Notes: generated by a model not told the origin, from the letters alone. A DNA stretch of 52,640 bases from Bacillota bacterium (GCA_030705925.1 JAUZPM010000007.1:1-52640); one strand, 5' to 3'; positions 40,148 to 50,046 are shown, counted from the stretch's first letter. Numbers and translations are program-made.

Positions 40148-40726
40148 TTAACCAAGGTGCTTAATCGCTTTTGGATTATACTTTATGGGGCAATTTTCAT
40201 ATTCTATGATCAAACCGCTTTTAATATGACGCACGCCGTCTTTATCGACCGCATGCCAGCGTCTGAGCAGCTCTGAAAAGCTAAGATAAGTGTAATTTCC
40301 AAGCGTATACGGGTCCATGGCAAATATGCCATTGTCATAATACCCGCACGCTAAGATATAATGTGCGTCTTTCCAGTCATAATGATATTCGATTTCATCT
40401 TCCGGCCAAGCCTGTATTGTAAGCATGGGGGTTATGCCTCTGCTGATATATTTTTTAAGATCGTCGATCTCCATATTTTCAGCCATAGCTGCCTTAAGCC
40501 CGAGCAGCTGCATAAAGTAAAGTATGGTTTGATAGTCTGTGCCCAAAATCGGCTGTGAGCGCAAAATGCCTGCAAGCGCGCTCTGACGGTAATAAATGCC
40601 GTAGCGAGCTAGAATAGACTGGGTGCACGCAACTCCGCAGGTATATTCGGTTTCCTGATAGCATAGCGGGACATGGATGAAATTTCTGCAGTTTTGTATA
40701 TCTTCATTATAATAATTATCTGTCAT
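40148..40726 (-). CDS. C39-like papain-fold peptidase
   Basis: 192 residues from ATG 40726 (AAGGGTGA upstream); an in-frame GTG at 40735 is less likely. Peptidase_C39_2 features: catalytic Cys in TEYTCGVACTQSILARYG (C30 or C34), His in DAHYILACGYY, then the Asp in FAMDPYTLG. There is no transmembrane ABC part, so it is a free protease/deamidase-like protein, probably cytoplasmic as no signal peptide is seen. It is convergent with the lysozyme gene. Confidence 0.8.
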   Translation of the reverse strand: MTDNYYNEDIQNCRNFIHVPLCYQETEYTCGVACTQSILARYGIYYRQSALAGILRSQPILGTDYQTILYFMQLLGLKAAMAENMEIDDLKKYISRGITPMLTIQAWPEDEIEYHYDWKDAHYILACGYYDNGIFAMDPYTLGNYTYLSFSELLRRWHAVDKDGVRHIKSGLIIEYENCPIKYNPKAIKHLG

Positions 40727-40816
40727 AACGACCACTTCACCCTTGAAAGTTGATAGGGAGCGATCCCCTCAGTCTACTTATATGTTATTATGTCGAATTA
40801 TGTGTATAAGTAAATA

Positions 40817-42673
40817 TCAGGTAATCAGAAATGACTCCGATCGGCCACCTGCGTTTATTGATTTGTTCCTTCCGGAATTTTTGGCAGCATACAGATTTTT
40901 ATCCGCAAGTCCTATTATCTTTTCAAGCGTTGTGCTGGGAGAATGCGATGTATAGGTTCCCAAGCTCACAGTAAAATGAATTTCCGCATCTTCATAAATG
41001 ACGGGCGTCTTCTCGCACCTGCATCTTATCTTTTCCATGACCCTTTCTGCAACTGTTTCATTCGCATTGACAAGTGCTATCAAAAATTCGTCACCGCCAT
41101 AACGAGCGATCCAGTCATTGTCTTTTCTGATGCACTGTTTTGTTATACTTACGAACTCCTTAAGAACATCATCTCCCGCCAGATGCCCAAACCTATCATT
41201 TACCTCTTTAAAAAGATCTATGTCGCCCAGTATGATGGAGAGCGGCTGACCGGTTTTTAAATCTTCGGCAAGTTTGTCTTTCATATAGCGTCTGTTGTAA
41301 GCGCCTGTTAAGCAGTCGGTGAACATTTCATCATTGATTTTGAAGATAATCCCCGCAATATCGGATTTTACTCTGACGGGCGCATGCACGTTGGGACTTC
41401 TTACTTCGATATTATAAGCATCTTCGTCTGTTATAAAATCCGCACAAAAGATGCAGGGCTTATTATCATTGCTTTCAAAAACTGCTGAAATCGTAACACA
41501 CAGATTGCCGGTAGCCAGGGAGATGTATGGCTCAGTCGTATATCTTTTCCGTTTTGTACTGGTGAGCGGATAATAATACTTCTCAATGGAATGATCGGTT
41601 CCTTTTTTGGCTGAATAAAAAAACCGATTATCGCGCTTGGATTTTTCATCATTTGAACAGATGGTCTGGCTTATTTGGATACCACTACCATCAAGTATAT
41701 AAGCGCATTCCATTTTTTCGCAGTCCGATACGATTTCTTTAAGTGAGCTGTCAAATTCTTCGCAGTTTTTTTCGGTCAGCGTTCCTATCGATTCTTTAAC
41801 GATTTTATTGAGTTCTTTATACTTGTTCCTTTTTTGCGCATATTGCAAATTAATATATTTTTTAAATTTGTTGCTCAGTAAATCTATTTTATCATTTGAA
41901 TAAAAAGAGCTTTCTTCTTCGATTTCTGCCGGTATTGACAGATAGAAGCCCTGTATCATATGTCCCCCGAGCCGCAAGACCTGTATTGCTTCGTCCTCGC
42001 TCTCTACTCCTTCTGCAATGACAAGCGCACCTATCTTATTTGCGAGAATGACCAATGACTTGAATATGCCCTGTTTATAAAAGTCGGTATGTATGTTTCT
42101 TATGAGTGAATAATCGATTTTTATTATATCGGGCTTTACGAGCAAGATCCTGTCCATATTAGAAAAGCCGGTTCCAACGTCATCAAGCGCGACCATAAAG
42201 CCGTATTGCTTGTAGGCATCGACAAATCTTTTTAGCGTAACGTCGTTTTGAACATTTTTTTCACTTATTTCAATTACAATATTAGACGGGTCGATTTTGT
42301 TTTTTTTGACTTGATTAAGAAGATACCCTGATCCTACTGAATGTTCGAGTATAGTTGAATCGAGATTTATAAAAAGCAGTTTTTCCCGGTCATAATCATA
42401 GACTCTGTTAAACTCGCCAAGGATCTTTTCCCTGCAAGCCCTGTCCAGTTCAAGTGATACTTTTTCTTCCTTTGCTAAACGGAAAAGCGTGTCGGCATTT
42501 ATCGATTCGCCGGAATCTGGAAAGGTGCCCCTTATCAGCCCTTCTACCCCGATGACCATTTTTCTACTTACCGAAATGATCTGCTGAAATTTGACTGTAA
42601 GTTTTCCGCTTTCGATGATATGTTTGACAGAACAGGTATCCTGCTCTGCTGTTTTTATGTTGATACATTCCAT
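40817..42673 (-). CDS. Cytoplasmic EAL-sensor-GGDEF c-di-GMP enzyme
   Basis: 618 residues. The EAL phosphodiesterase domain is first (~15-260): EGL (44-46, in place of EAL), INLDS, EISE, ALDDVGTGFSN, KIDYSLIR, AEGVES and GHMIQGFYLS, all catalytic positions kept. A middle region (~290-440) resembles a Cache/YkuI_C-type ligand-binding domain with ECAYILDGSGIQISQT and ISLATGNLCVTISAVF. The GGDEF domain is C-terminal with intact RYGGDEF (526-530). No membrane helix is seen, so it senses a cytoplasmic signal. Both activities appear possible. Such proteins make and degrade c-di-GMP, controlling motility, adhesion or sporulation. Confidence 0.9.
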   Translation of the reverse strand: MECINIKTAEQDTCSVKHIIESGKLTVKFQQIISVSRKMVIGVEGLIRGTFPDSGESINADTLFRLAKEEKVSLELDRACREKILGEFNRVYDYDREKLLFINLDSTILEHSVGSGYLLNQVKKNKIDPSNIVIEISEKNVQNDVTLKRFVDAYKQYGFMVALDDVGTGFSNMDRILLVKPDIIKIDYSLIRNIHTDFYKQGIFKSLVILANKIGALVIAEGVESEDEAIQVLRLGGHMIQGFYLSIPAEIEEESSFYSNDKIDLLSNKFKKYINLQYAQKRNKYKELNKIVKESIGTLTEKNCEEFDSSLKEIVSDCEKMECAYILDGSGIQISQTICSNDEKSKRDNRFFYSAKKGTDHSIEKYYYPLTSTKRKRYTTEPYISLATGNLCVTISAVFESNDNKPCIFCADFITDEDAYNIEVRSPNVHAPVRVKSDIAGIIFKINDEMFTDCLTGAYNRRYMKDKLAEDLKTGQPLSIILGDIDLFKEVNDRFGHLAGDDVLKEFVSITKQCIRKDNDWIARYGGDEFLIALVNANETVAERVMEKIRCRCEKTPVIYEDAEIHFTVSLGTYTSHSPSTTLEKIIGLADKNLYAAKNSGRNKSINAGGRSESFLIT

Positions 42674-42695
42674 AAAATCACCTCAGAAATAAAGA

Positions 42696-42732
42696 AAAGC
42701 CTTTGAAAAACGCAAGTTTTTCAAAGGCCTCA
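42696..42732 (-). terminator. Terminator of the ATC-hydrolase operon
   Basis: GCCTTTGAAAAAC / GTTTTTCAAAGGC with a GCAA loop, T's on the minus strand; it lies between the operon and the EAL-GGDEF gene. Confidence 0.75.
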
Positions 42733-42795
42733 TTGCCTGTTAAATTTTCAGATATATTATACTATTTTTATATATCGAATAAAACAGTTATTTAT

Positions 42796-43428
42796 TTAGC
42801 TTTTTTCTAAAGTTTTTTTGCTGTATCGCAAATCGCAGAAGTCTCCCCCGGTTGCCAGCGACTTTGTGCGTTTAAAATCAGCATTCATATATTTTGCCAT
42901 GACATAATCGAATTTACACATCTGCGGGGCAAGCTCTGGACAGCCTTCACGTTTTAAAAGCTTAAAGAGAGCGCACTCATAATAATTGATTCCGTACTCA
43001 TCAAAAGTTTCGCCGTAAATAAATTCACAGACAAAATCGTCGGGATATTCTCTTTTTTGCGTCTGTAATGTCTGCCTATGCCGCTTATCCTGCCAGCTTT
43101 TACTGAAATAATCGTTGATGCCAATGAATTTTTTGAACAATGATACCTGCTCCACACCGTCAGACATTATCACACCCATCTTTGCGGGGGATATTTTTCC
43201 ATTCCCAGCCTTATAGACCGACGCCACAAAAGCGGCGAAAAGAATGTTGATCAACATGGGATTATGCTTTCCGATTACGGGAGGATTGCTTATTATTTTA
43301 AAATAATTCTTTTTTGCGAGCCTCATGACTTCTTTTGAAAAGTTTTTATCATAGCTGTTTTCGATTTGGCTTCCGAAGCTTTTATGAAATAGCAGCCATA
43401 ATGCCCTTGATAATATTGCAAAGTCCAT
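42796..43428 (-). CDS. L-2-amino-thiazoline-4-carboxylic acid hydrolase family protein
   Basis: 210 residues. Family blocks: PDDFVCEFIYGETFDEYGIN, YECALFKLLKREGCPELAPQ, MCKFDYVMAKYM and the terminal SLATGGDFCDLRYSKK. Compared with the 162-residue paralogue at 11567 it has a longer N-terminal helical domain (MDFAILSRALWLLFHKSF). It probably binds or hydrolyses a thiazoline-like or other small ligand. It lies 27 bases after the pyridoxamine-oxidase-like gene on the same strand, so they form an operon. Confidence 0.8.
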   Translation of the reverse strand: MDFAILSRALWLLFHKSFGSQIENSYDKNFSKEVMRLAKKNYFKIISNPPVIGKHNPMLINILFAAFVASVYKAGNGKISPAKMGVIMSDGVEQVSLFKKFIGINDYFSKSWQDKRHRQTLQTQKREYPDDFVCEFIYGETFDEYGINYYECALFKLLKREGCPELAPQMCKFDYVMAKYMNADFKRTKSLATGGDFCDLRYSKKTLEKS

Positions 43429-43455
43429 ATTTTTATCCCTTTTAATATGTAATAT

Positions 43456-43938
43456 TTACATTTGTTTTGGATTTGGCTTTATTTTACCGACGAAATCGTT
43501 CGTTGTAACTTTATATATAGCTATGCTGTCCGTATGTTTTTGAGTAAAAGAAAAATCCTGATTTGACTGATGCTTTACTATATTCGAAAGAATTTTGCAT
43601 TTTTCATCAACGTCCGTTATAAATTCAACTTTGCCGAAGCCGATCACGCTTTCGAAATAATATCCCGAATTGCATGGATTTTCGATATGCCCCAGCATTC
43701 CTTCGACCATCATCGAAAAGCAAACAGAATTATTTTCCTTCAATATATCGATTTTGCGTCCTTCTTTAGCGCTGTGGAAATAAAGCGTCAGCATGTCCCC
43801 TTCAATGGTATAGCCAAAATTGAGCGGTATCACATACGGGGTGCCCTTATCTACCATTGCAAGATTACATACCTTACATTTGTCGATGATTTTTCTGATT
43901 TCTTCAATATTGGTTACTTCTCTGTCTCTTCTTCTCAT
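43456..43938 (-). CDS. Pyridoxamine 5'-phosphate oxidase-like flavin-binding protein
   Basis: 160 residues from ATG 43938 (AAGGTGA). A split beta-barrel of the pyridoxamine 5'-phosphate oxidase/NimA class: IRKIIDKCKVCNLAMVDKG, GTPYVIPLNFGY, LTLYFHSAKEGRKIDIL, then VEGMLGHIENPCNSGYYFES and a C-terminal helix. Similar to NimA-like nitroimidazole-resistance and heme/FMN-binding proteins; no PLP pathway neighbours are seen. A 5'-truncated near relative lies at 6333-6695, and the ATC hydrolase gene follows here. Confidence 0.85.
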   Translation of the reverse strand: MRRRDREVTNIEEIRKIIDKCKVCNLAMVDKGTPYVIPLNFGYTIEGDMLTLYFHSAKEGRKIDILKENNSVCFSMMVEGMLGHIENPCNSGYYFESVIGFGKVEFITDVDEKCKILSNIVKHQSNQDFSFTQKHTDSIAIYKVTTNDFVGKIKPNPKQM

Positions 43939-44055
43939 AATTCACCTTTTTAGTAAAATATTATAAACTATTTTAAGTATATCATGCTAAATAACAAAAG
44001 TAAAGACTCCTAGGCTTTTAACCAGCGCAGGAGCCTTTCAAATAGTTGTTATTAA

Positions 44056-44994
44056 TTAGCGATTTGCGTCCAAACTTAATTCTTGGGCAATCCCCTGCAC
44101 GTCAATTTTGCTCGTTTTATTTCCGGCTTTAATGAACAGGATTACAGCCAACATAATAAGGGGCAGTCCACCAACTAATCCTGTAATAGCAGGACCCAGC
44201 AGTGTATTATATCCGCCTTTTATCATATATATAGGAAAGCCTGCGCCGGCATTTACAGCCGAATGTATCATGGCGGCAGGGATAGCGCTGCCAACTTTGA
44301 TAGTTATGTAGCCTTCAACGATTCCAAGCGCAACGCAGAACACGATCATCGCAAAGATGCCAAGCCAAGGATAGCCCAGATACTTAGTTCCGTAATTGTG
44401 CCCCATTGCGATTATCGGCGCATGCCAAACGCCCCATATTGCTCCCGTTATTACGAGTGCCGCCCGGTCAGAGAAAAACATACGAAGTTTCGGAAGCAGG
44501 TATCCTCTCCAACCAAGCTCTTCTCCCAATGTCGGAATTATATTAACGATAGGCCCGATGATTAAGATCTCAAGTGACTGAGCGAAAATCACAAGCTCTG
44601 CGTTAGCAGCCGTTTTCCCACTTGCCTCTGCCGCCTGTTTTATAGTTGAAAACTGTGGATCGAATAACCCGGGAAATATCAAAAAGTATACTGCCGCGCT
44701 TAAAATGATTAGAAGCGTAGGCGCAAAATATGAAAACAGATAATATTTTGCATGTCCCTTAAAGCGGGGGCGCAGATACATGTTATGAAAGCCTTCCTTA
44801 GTTATGAGCCTTGTAAGTATACTGGAAAGCGCCGGGACAAACATTGCCCCCGCAAGGATCAAAATAGGCACTGTCCCCTTTCCGTAGGTCAGACCGCAGA
44901 TAGGTATCAGCATAAAAACAAACCATGCAATCACAATCGTGAGCGAAGTGAATATAATAAGACGCTTTTTTGCCGCTGATTTCTCTTTTTCCAT
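44056..44994 (-). CDS. CPBP-family intramembrane metalloprotease
   Basis: 312 residues, ATG 44994 after GGAGGG. Eight or more hydrophobic segments. Motif 1 is GEELGWRGYLLPKL (Glu-Glu-x-x-x-Arg), motif 2 IWGVWHAPII and motif 3 HSAVNAGAGF, all expected active-site positions. It probably processes or confers immunity against a peptide. It lies alone between the flavin protein and the SLH surface protein. Confidence 0.88.
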   Translation of the reverse strand: MEKEKSAAKKRLIIFTSLTIVIAWFVFMLIPICGLTYGKGTVPILILAGAMFVPALSSILTRLITKEGFHNMYLRPRFKGHAKYYLFSYFAPTLLIILSAAVYFLIFPGLFDPQFSTIKQAAEASGKTAANAELVIFAQSLEILIIGPIVNIIPTLGEELGWRGYLLPKLRMFFSDRAALVITGAIWGVWHAPIIAMGHNYGTKYLGYPWLGIFAMIVFCVALGIVEGYITIKVGSAIPAAMIHSAVNAGAGFPIYMIKGGYNTLLGPAITGLVGGLPLIMLAVILFIKAGNKTSKIDVQGIAQELSLDANR

Positions 44995-45157
44995 AATAGT
45001 CCCTCCAAGATTATTAAATCAATTATATTATCAAATTTATAAAAGTCAATTAATAAATAATATCAATTACGATTAATAAAAATTCCCAATATGCAGGGGG
45101 CATCGACTGCCTTTTTTGTGAAATTAGTAACATTATTTTTAAAACAAAAATGAACTG

Positions 45158-45185
45158 TTGACATATGGAGTTTTAGGAGTATATT
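45158..45185 (+). promoter_or_regulatory. Promoter of the large SLH surface protein
   Basis: TTGACA (45158-45163), 16 bases, TATATT (45180-45185). The leader of ~70 bases holds AAAAGGAG at ~45248, the ribosome site of ATG 45263. Confidence 0.65.
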
Positions 45186-45262
45186 GTTATAAAAGGATTA
45201 AAATTGTCGACTAAATGCGTGAGGATTTTCATTTAAATATACATTAAAAAGGAGACCTGCAA

Positions 45263-48200
45263 ATGAAGTTAAAAAAAGCAATCAGCATTATACTGACAAT
45301 AGCAATGGTCATATCCCTAGTGCCAGGCATGGCGCCAAGCGCAAATGCCGTAGTAGCGACTATTTTGCTTTCTAACGCGACCGCTGTAAGGGATGGAAAC
45401 ACCGGCAAAATCAATTTCACTTCTAATTCAGATGCCACTATATATTACACCGTTGTTGACAGCGGCTCACCCAGACCGAATATCGACACAATAGGAAACG
45501 GAACTGAAATAATAAGCGGGCAAAACGAAATAGATATTCCAAACCTGACCGGCAGTAAGGATGTCTATCTTATCGCCATAAACGACGGGCCGTCAAATAC
45601 CCTCAAGGTCTCTTTTAACGATGGCTGGAACTATCTCGGTGCAAAGGGTTTCTCTTCCTTTTATTACGATGCTCACATGGCGACCGACAGCAAAGGCAAC
45701 ACTTATGCAGCTGTCAGCGATACATCAAAAAACGATAAAACAACCGTTTATAAGTTTGACGGTAAAACCTGGAACACGTTAGGCACGCCCGGATTCACTG
45801 ACGGTGCTCCTACCTCCATTATGATAACATGCGATAAAAACGATGTTCCGTATATCGCATTCTCTGACTATGACGAAAGCCCTGTAAATTCGGGTAAAGT
45901 CAGCGTTATGAAATATTCAGACGGAAGCTGGTCATATGTTGGCAGCAGGCAGTTTTCATCGACCGCTGCAGAAGGCGTTTTTCTAAAATTCGACTCTAAT
46001 AACAATCCCTATGTAATGTATCAGAACTTAGAGTATAACAGCTCGATCTCTGATTTTCAATATAAGCTGTCTGTGGCTGAATACACAAACGGAGCATGGA
46101 ATGTTCTGGGCGGCACATATGCCGCAGGCGAGGCAGGCTGGGCAGATTCAATAAGCTTCAATTTTTCACTGGCACTTGACAGTTCCGATGTGCCGTATAT
46201 CGCCTATCCCGATCAGACCAGTGGCAGCAAGCTCACGGTCAAGAAATTCGCAGACGGAAGCTGGAGCGTTGTCGGAACAGCAGGTTTTTCAGCGAGCGAG
46301 GCAGGATTTGCGCAGATTTTCGCCAACGGGTCTGACTTATATGTCGGCTATAACAACATAAATGCAACCGCTTCAACCCCCGTTGTGCAGAAATGGGACG
46401 GATCAGCCTGGAGCGTTCTGGGAGACACATCCTCTTACACCGGCAGTGATTACATGATTATGGCTATGAACGGTTCAGATATCTACATCGCTTACTGTGA
46501 CACTGCAAACGGCAATAAAATCAAAGTGATTACATATAACGGCACATCATGGTCGACGCTTGGGCCGGACTTTGCGACCAGTGAAAAGGGTTATGCGATG
46601 AGCATGGCAGTCGGTTCTGACGGGAAACCGCATATCCTTTACTGCGATGGAACCGAAGATTTTAATATATCGGTGATAAGTTACAACAAAAACATATCTG
46701 TAAAATCCCTTCCGACGATAATAGCTTTAGTAACATACCGCAGTGAAACCGACTCACGTTTATATATTTACTCAGGAGAAAGCGGTTCATATTATTATAA
46801 AGCCGTTGAGCACGGAGCGCCTGCCCCCGAAATCGACACAAGCGGAACGGGAACCGCCTGCACTTCAGACATTGACATGTTAAACATTTCAAACCTTACG
46901 GCAAACGAACAGGATCTGTATGTAGTCGTAAAAAACGCAACCGGTGAGATTAGTGAACCCGTCAAGATAGATATTCCGAAATACAGTGATCTTTTCGTAA
47001 ACCCAAGTTATACATCTTCAACGCCTGGATGGGGCGTAACGGATTTTGCCACCATTCAAAGCGCTGTTGACGCGGCTTTCCCGGGAGCTACCATAAACGT
47101 TTATGCCGGAACGTATAACGAGACTCCCGAGATTAATAAGGAACTGACACTTAAAGGCGATAACCGCAATTCTATCATATGCTCTGAAGGCAGCAACGAT
47201 TCAATAGTGACCATTTCCTACGCCAATGTCACTTTTACCGGTTTTACTATTAAAGCTCCTGATGATACTTCGTATTTCTCATCCGGCATAACGCTAGGCG
47301 CCGTAACGGGATGCAACATTACAAACAACAAGATCTCATCAGGCGACATGGGAATAGGCGTATTGCTTTCCAGCAGCAACAACATAAGCGGGAATGACAT
47401 AGAGCATTGCCAGGCATACGGCATCCTGCTGATCGATCCTTACGAAATGGGATCTTCACTTGAAAACGGTCAAAGCGAAATCGCTGACGACTCTGTATTA
47501 AGCAATTTTGAAAACTCGGCCGAAAACATCATTCAAAGCAGGGACACGAGTAAATCTGTTTTCGGAAAATCCGAATATTCTGATAATGATATTTCACACA
47601 GCATGGTTGTAGACGATCCTGAGATTCCAGGCTTGCCTGTTATCCCGGAAAGCACAAATAACAACATAGTTCGCGGCAACACTGTTTCTGACACATTGGG
47701 TGGGATATTGTTAGGGCCGAATTGCAACAGCAATGTGATCGATCATAACGTTATAGCCGGGATCACTGAAGATTCAGCGCCTGTGGATAAAGACTCCGAC
47801 AGCGCTTTAGGTGACCCGTCATATTTAGCGAGCGGCATCCTTTTCCTTATATCAAACAGCAATAAGGTTTACGGCAACACCGTCACAAATTCCATATTCG
47901 GAATAAGCTGCCTTGGCTCCGGCATGAACAAGGTCTGCGGAAACAATTTATCGGGCAATGCATCAGGACTGTTCCTTGCGTATGACGCTGATTATACTGA
48001 TGCCGCTTACTCGTCTATTTCAACGGATACGATAAGCAAGAACAACATATACGGCAACCTTGAATATAACGTATACGCAGATGTGGGAACAGATCCGGCA
48101 GACAAGACGGTCACACTCAACAACAACTACTGGGGAGAGACATACGGCGAGGATTTGTTCAACAAAGCCGATGGCAGCAAACTTGTGATCGATAATCACA

Positions 48201-49714
48201 GCAGCACAAAGTTTTACGAGGTGTCATTCGACACAAACAGCGACGCTGCAGCCCCCGACAGTGACTGGTTCGCCTCCGGCTCGAAGCTCGGAACGCTTCC
48301 GACAGCAACGCGTGACGGTTATCCGTTTAATGGATGGTATACCGGCAAAAACGGTTCCGGTACGCATTACACCTCCGATTCAATAATGCCTGAAAATGCC
48401 TTATACCTGTATGCAAACTGGAATTCAACCAGTCCGGTTTACGGCGGCGGATCGTCAGCATCTTCTTCAGCTTCAAACTATAACGCATCGGTGAAAGTTG
48501 ACGGCAAGACATTTCCTGCCGGAACGCTGAAAAATGACATTCAGAACGGCAAATCAGAAGAAATAGTAACAATAGACAGCCAAAAGCTTTCCGAGGCATT
48601 ATCCGGATTTGACAGCGGTGTAACTGTTACGGTGCCGTTTACAGGTGATTCATCAGCCTCTAAAGGAAAGCTCAGCGGGCAGGCAATTAAAGAGCTTAAC
48701 GATAAAAACGCCGCTGTGACATTCGACAAAGGCTCGGCATCATGCACCCTTCCCCCCAGCCTTATCGATATTGACGCCGCCGCAAAGGATCTAGGCGCAA
48801 ATATCAGTGATATTACTTTCGAAGTTTCTATCTCAGCTCCGTCTGACAACGTGACGAAAACAATCAGTGATGCGTCATCATCGCAAGGCGTCACTACGGC
48901 AGCATCACCTGTCGAGTTTTCTGTCACATATGAAGGCGGCGGCAAGACAAAACAAATCACAGCATTTGATTCATATGTCGAAAAAACTATCGCTATCCCG
49001 GACGGGACAGACGCAAGCAAGATCACAACAGCAGCCGCAGTCGACGCTGACGGAAGTCTTCGCCATGTTCCGACAGAGATTGAACAGAAAGGCGGCAAAT
49101 ATTACGCAAAGATAAAGAGTATGACAAATGATACATATACCCTTATCTGTAACCATGTGGCTTATGCCGATGTCGAAAATCACTGGTCAAAGGATATTGT
49201 CGACAACATGGGCTCAAGAATGGTAATTACCGGCGTTGGAGATAATAAATTCGAGCCTGACAGAGACATCACCCGCGGTGAATTTACGGCAATAATCGTG
49301 AGAGCTCTCGGACTTGTGCCCGTGACCGGCTCAAACGATTTCAGCGATGTTTCCTCTTCAGACTGGGACAGCAAGTTTATCGGCACTGCGTTTGAGAGCG
49401 GAATCATAAACGGTTATGGTGACGGCACGTTCCATGCTGGCGATAAGATCACGCGCGAACAGGCGATGGCAATGATCTCAAGAGCCATGAAAATAACAGG
49501 ACTTAACGTCAAAGATGATGCCAGCGTGCTTTCAGGCTTTGCCGACAGTGCAAGTATTGCTGACTTTGCCAAAGCGGGCGCCGAGGCCTGTGTCGAAACA
49601 GGCGTCGTCTCAGGCAGAGCCGCCGATACCCTCGCTCCAAAAGACAATATAACAAGAGCCGAAGTCGCAGTTATCACACACAATCTGCTTGAAAAATCAA
49701 ACCTTATCGATTAG
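45263..49714 (+). CDS. Large SLH-anchored surface protein with propeller-like repeats and a beta-helix
   Basis: 1483 residues. Signal peptide ~1-29 (cleaved near SANA-VVA). Residues ~30-110 and ~475-580 are related beta domains (IYYTVVDSGSPRPNIDT and YYYKAVEHGAPAPEIDT). Between them ~115-470 are repeats of a W-x-x-L-G type (WNTLGTPGFT, WSYVGSRQF, WNVLGG), suggestive of a beta-propeller. Residues ~590-960 are a right-handed parallel beta-helix (NosD/pectate-lyase-like: DFATIQSAVDAAFPGATINV, repeated N-N/G-N-T turns). Then an InlB-like repeat (~985-1055), a Ser-rich linker, a conserved ~200-residue domain and three SLH repeats (~1290-1483). It is exported and wall-anchored; adhesion or glycan binding is inferred, no catalytic residues were identified. 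Confidence 0.85.
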   Translation: MKLKKAISIILTIAMVISLVPGMAPSANAVVATILLSNATAVRDGNTGKINFTSNSDATIYYTVVDSGSPRPNIDTIGNGTEIISGQNEIDIPNLTGSKDVYLIAINDGPSNTLKVSFNDGWNYLGAKGFSSFYYDAHMATDSKGNTYAAVSDTSKNDKTTVYKFDGKTWNTLGTPGFTDGAPTSIMITCDKNDVPYIAFSDYDESPVNSGKVSVMKYSDGSWSYVGSRQFSSTAAEGVFLKFDSNNNPYVMYQNLEYNSSISDFQYKLSVAEYTNGAWNVLGGTYAAGEAGWADSISFNFSLALDSSDVPYIAYPDQTSGSKLTVKKFADGSWSVVGTAGFSASEAGFAQIFANGSDLYVGYNNINATASTPVVQKWDGSAWSVLGDTSSYTGSDYMIMAMNGSDIYIAYCDTANGNKIKVITYNGTSWSTLGPDFATSEKGYAMSMAVGSDGKPHILYCDGTEDFNISVISYNKNISVKSLPTIIALVTYRSETDSRLYIYSGESGSYYYKAVEHGAPAPEIDTSGTGTACTSDIDMLNISNLTANEQDLYVVVKNATGEISEPVKIDIPKYSDLFVNPSYTSSTPGWGVTDFATIQSAVDAAFPGATINVYAGTYNETPEINKELTLKGDNRNSIICSEGSNDSIVTISYANVTFTGFTIKAPDDTSYFSSGITLGAVTGCNITNNKISSGDMGIGVLLSSSNNISGNDIEHCQAYGILLIDPYEMGSSLENGQSEIADDSVLSNFENSAENIIQSRDTSKSVFGKSEYSDNDISHSMVVDDPEIPGLPVIPESTNNNIVRGNTVSDTLGGILLGPNCNSNVIDHNVIAGITEDSAPVDKDSDSALGDPSYLASGILFLISNSNKVYGNTVTNSIFGISCLGSGMNKVCGNNLSGNASGLFLAYDADYTDAAYSSISTDTISKNNIYGNLEYNVYADVGTDPADKTVTLNNNYWGETYGEDLFNKADGSKLVIDNHSSTKFYEVSFDTNSDAAAPDSDWFASGSKLGTLPTATRDGYPFNGWYTGKNGSGTHYTSDSIMPENALYLYANWNSTSPVYGGGSSASSSASNYNASVKVDGKTFPAGTLKNDIQNGKSEEIVTIDSQKLSEALSGFDSGVTVTVPFTGDSSASKGKLSGQAIKELNDKNAAVTFDKGSASCTLPPSLIDIDAAAKDLGANISDITFEVSISAPSDNVTKTISDASSSQGVTTAASPVEFSVTYEGGGKTKQITAFDSYVEKTIAIPDGTDASKITTAAAVDADGSLRHVPTEIEQKGGKYYAKIKSMTNDTYTLICNHVAYADVENHWSKDIVDNMGSRMVITGVGDNKFEPDRDITRGEFTAIIVRALGLVPVTGSNDFSDVSSSDWDSKFIGTAFESGIINGYGDGTFHAGDKITREQAMAMISRAMKITGLNVKDDASVLSGFADSASIADFAKAGAEACVETGVVSGRAADTLAPKDNITRAEVAVITHNLLEKSNLID

Positions 49715-49726
49715 ACGTAACATATT

Positions 49727-49754
49727 TTAAGCGGAGCATAAATGCTCCGCTTAA
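49727..49754. terminator. Perfect hairpin after the SLH gene
   Basis: TTAAGCGGAGCAT / ATGCTCCGCTTAA, 13 bp with an AA loop, 12 bases after the stop codon. A near copy is at 50019-50046. Confidence 0.65.
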
Positions 49755-50018
49755 GCCTGTTAAAAAAGTACACGCACCGCAAAAGCGATTACATATAGTT
49801 GATAAGACAAAATGGAAGTATGTAGCCTTAAACGCGCTCTTCAGGTTACGGTTTGAAAACGCAAAATGCGCAAGCGTCCTCTTACAGGGGCACTTTTGCA
49901 AACTTTACGAACAGGCGCTCTGTTGTATCCGCATACAGCGACGAGCTCCTGTTCTTCGTCTGCCTGTCCTTTTTATACGTCTGCCAGCATATCGAAAACA
50001 TAGTTTTTCGATATGCTG
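49755..50018. other. 264-base segment between two copies of the same hairpin
   Basis: There is no good gene: a plus-strand 81-codon frame (49853-50098) has no ribosome site. The segment ends with a 14-bp perfect hairpin, CAGCATATCGAAAA / TTTTCGATATGCTG (49985-50018). Both edges carry related GCTCCGCTT hairpins, so this may be an inserted repeat. Confidence 0.4.
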
Positions 50019-50046
50019 AGTGGAGCGTAAATGCTCCGCTTTTTTC
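50019..50046 (+). terminator. Second copy of the GGAGC/GCTCC hairpin, with T-run
   Basis: AGTGGAGCGT / ATGCTCCGCT with an AA loop and TTTTTT after it. The T-run makes this the working terminator. 50047-50294 holds an AT-rich promoter region for the next gene. Confidence 0.65.
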
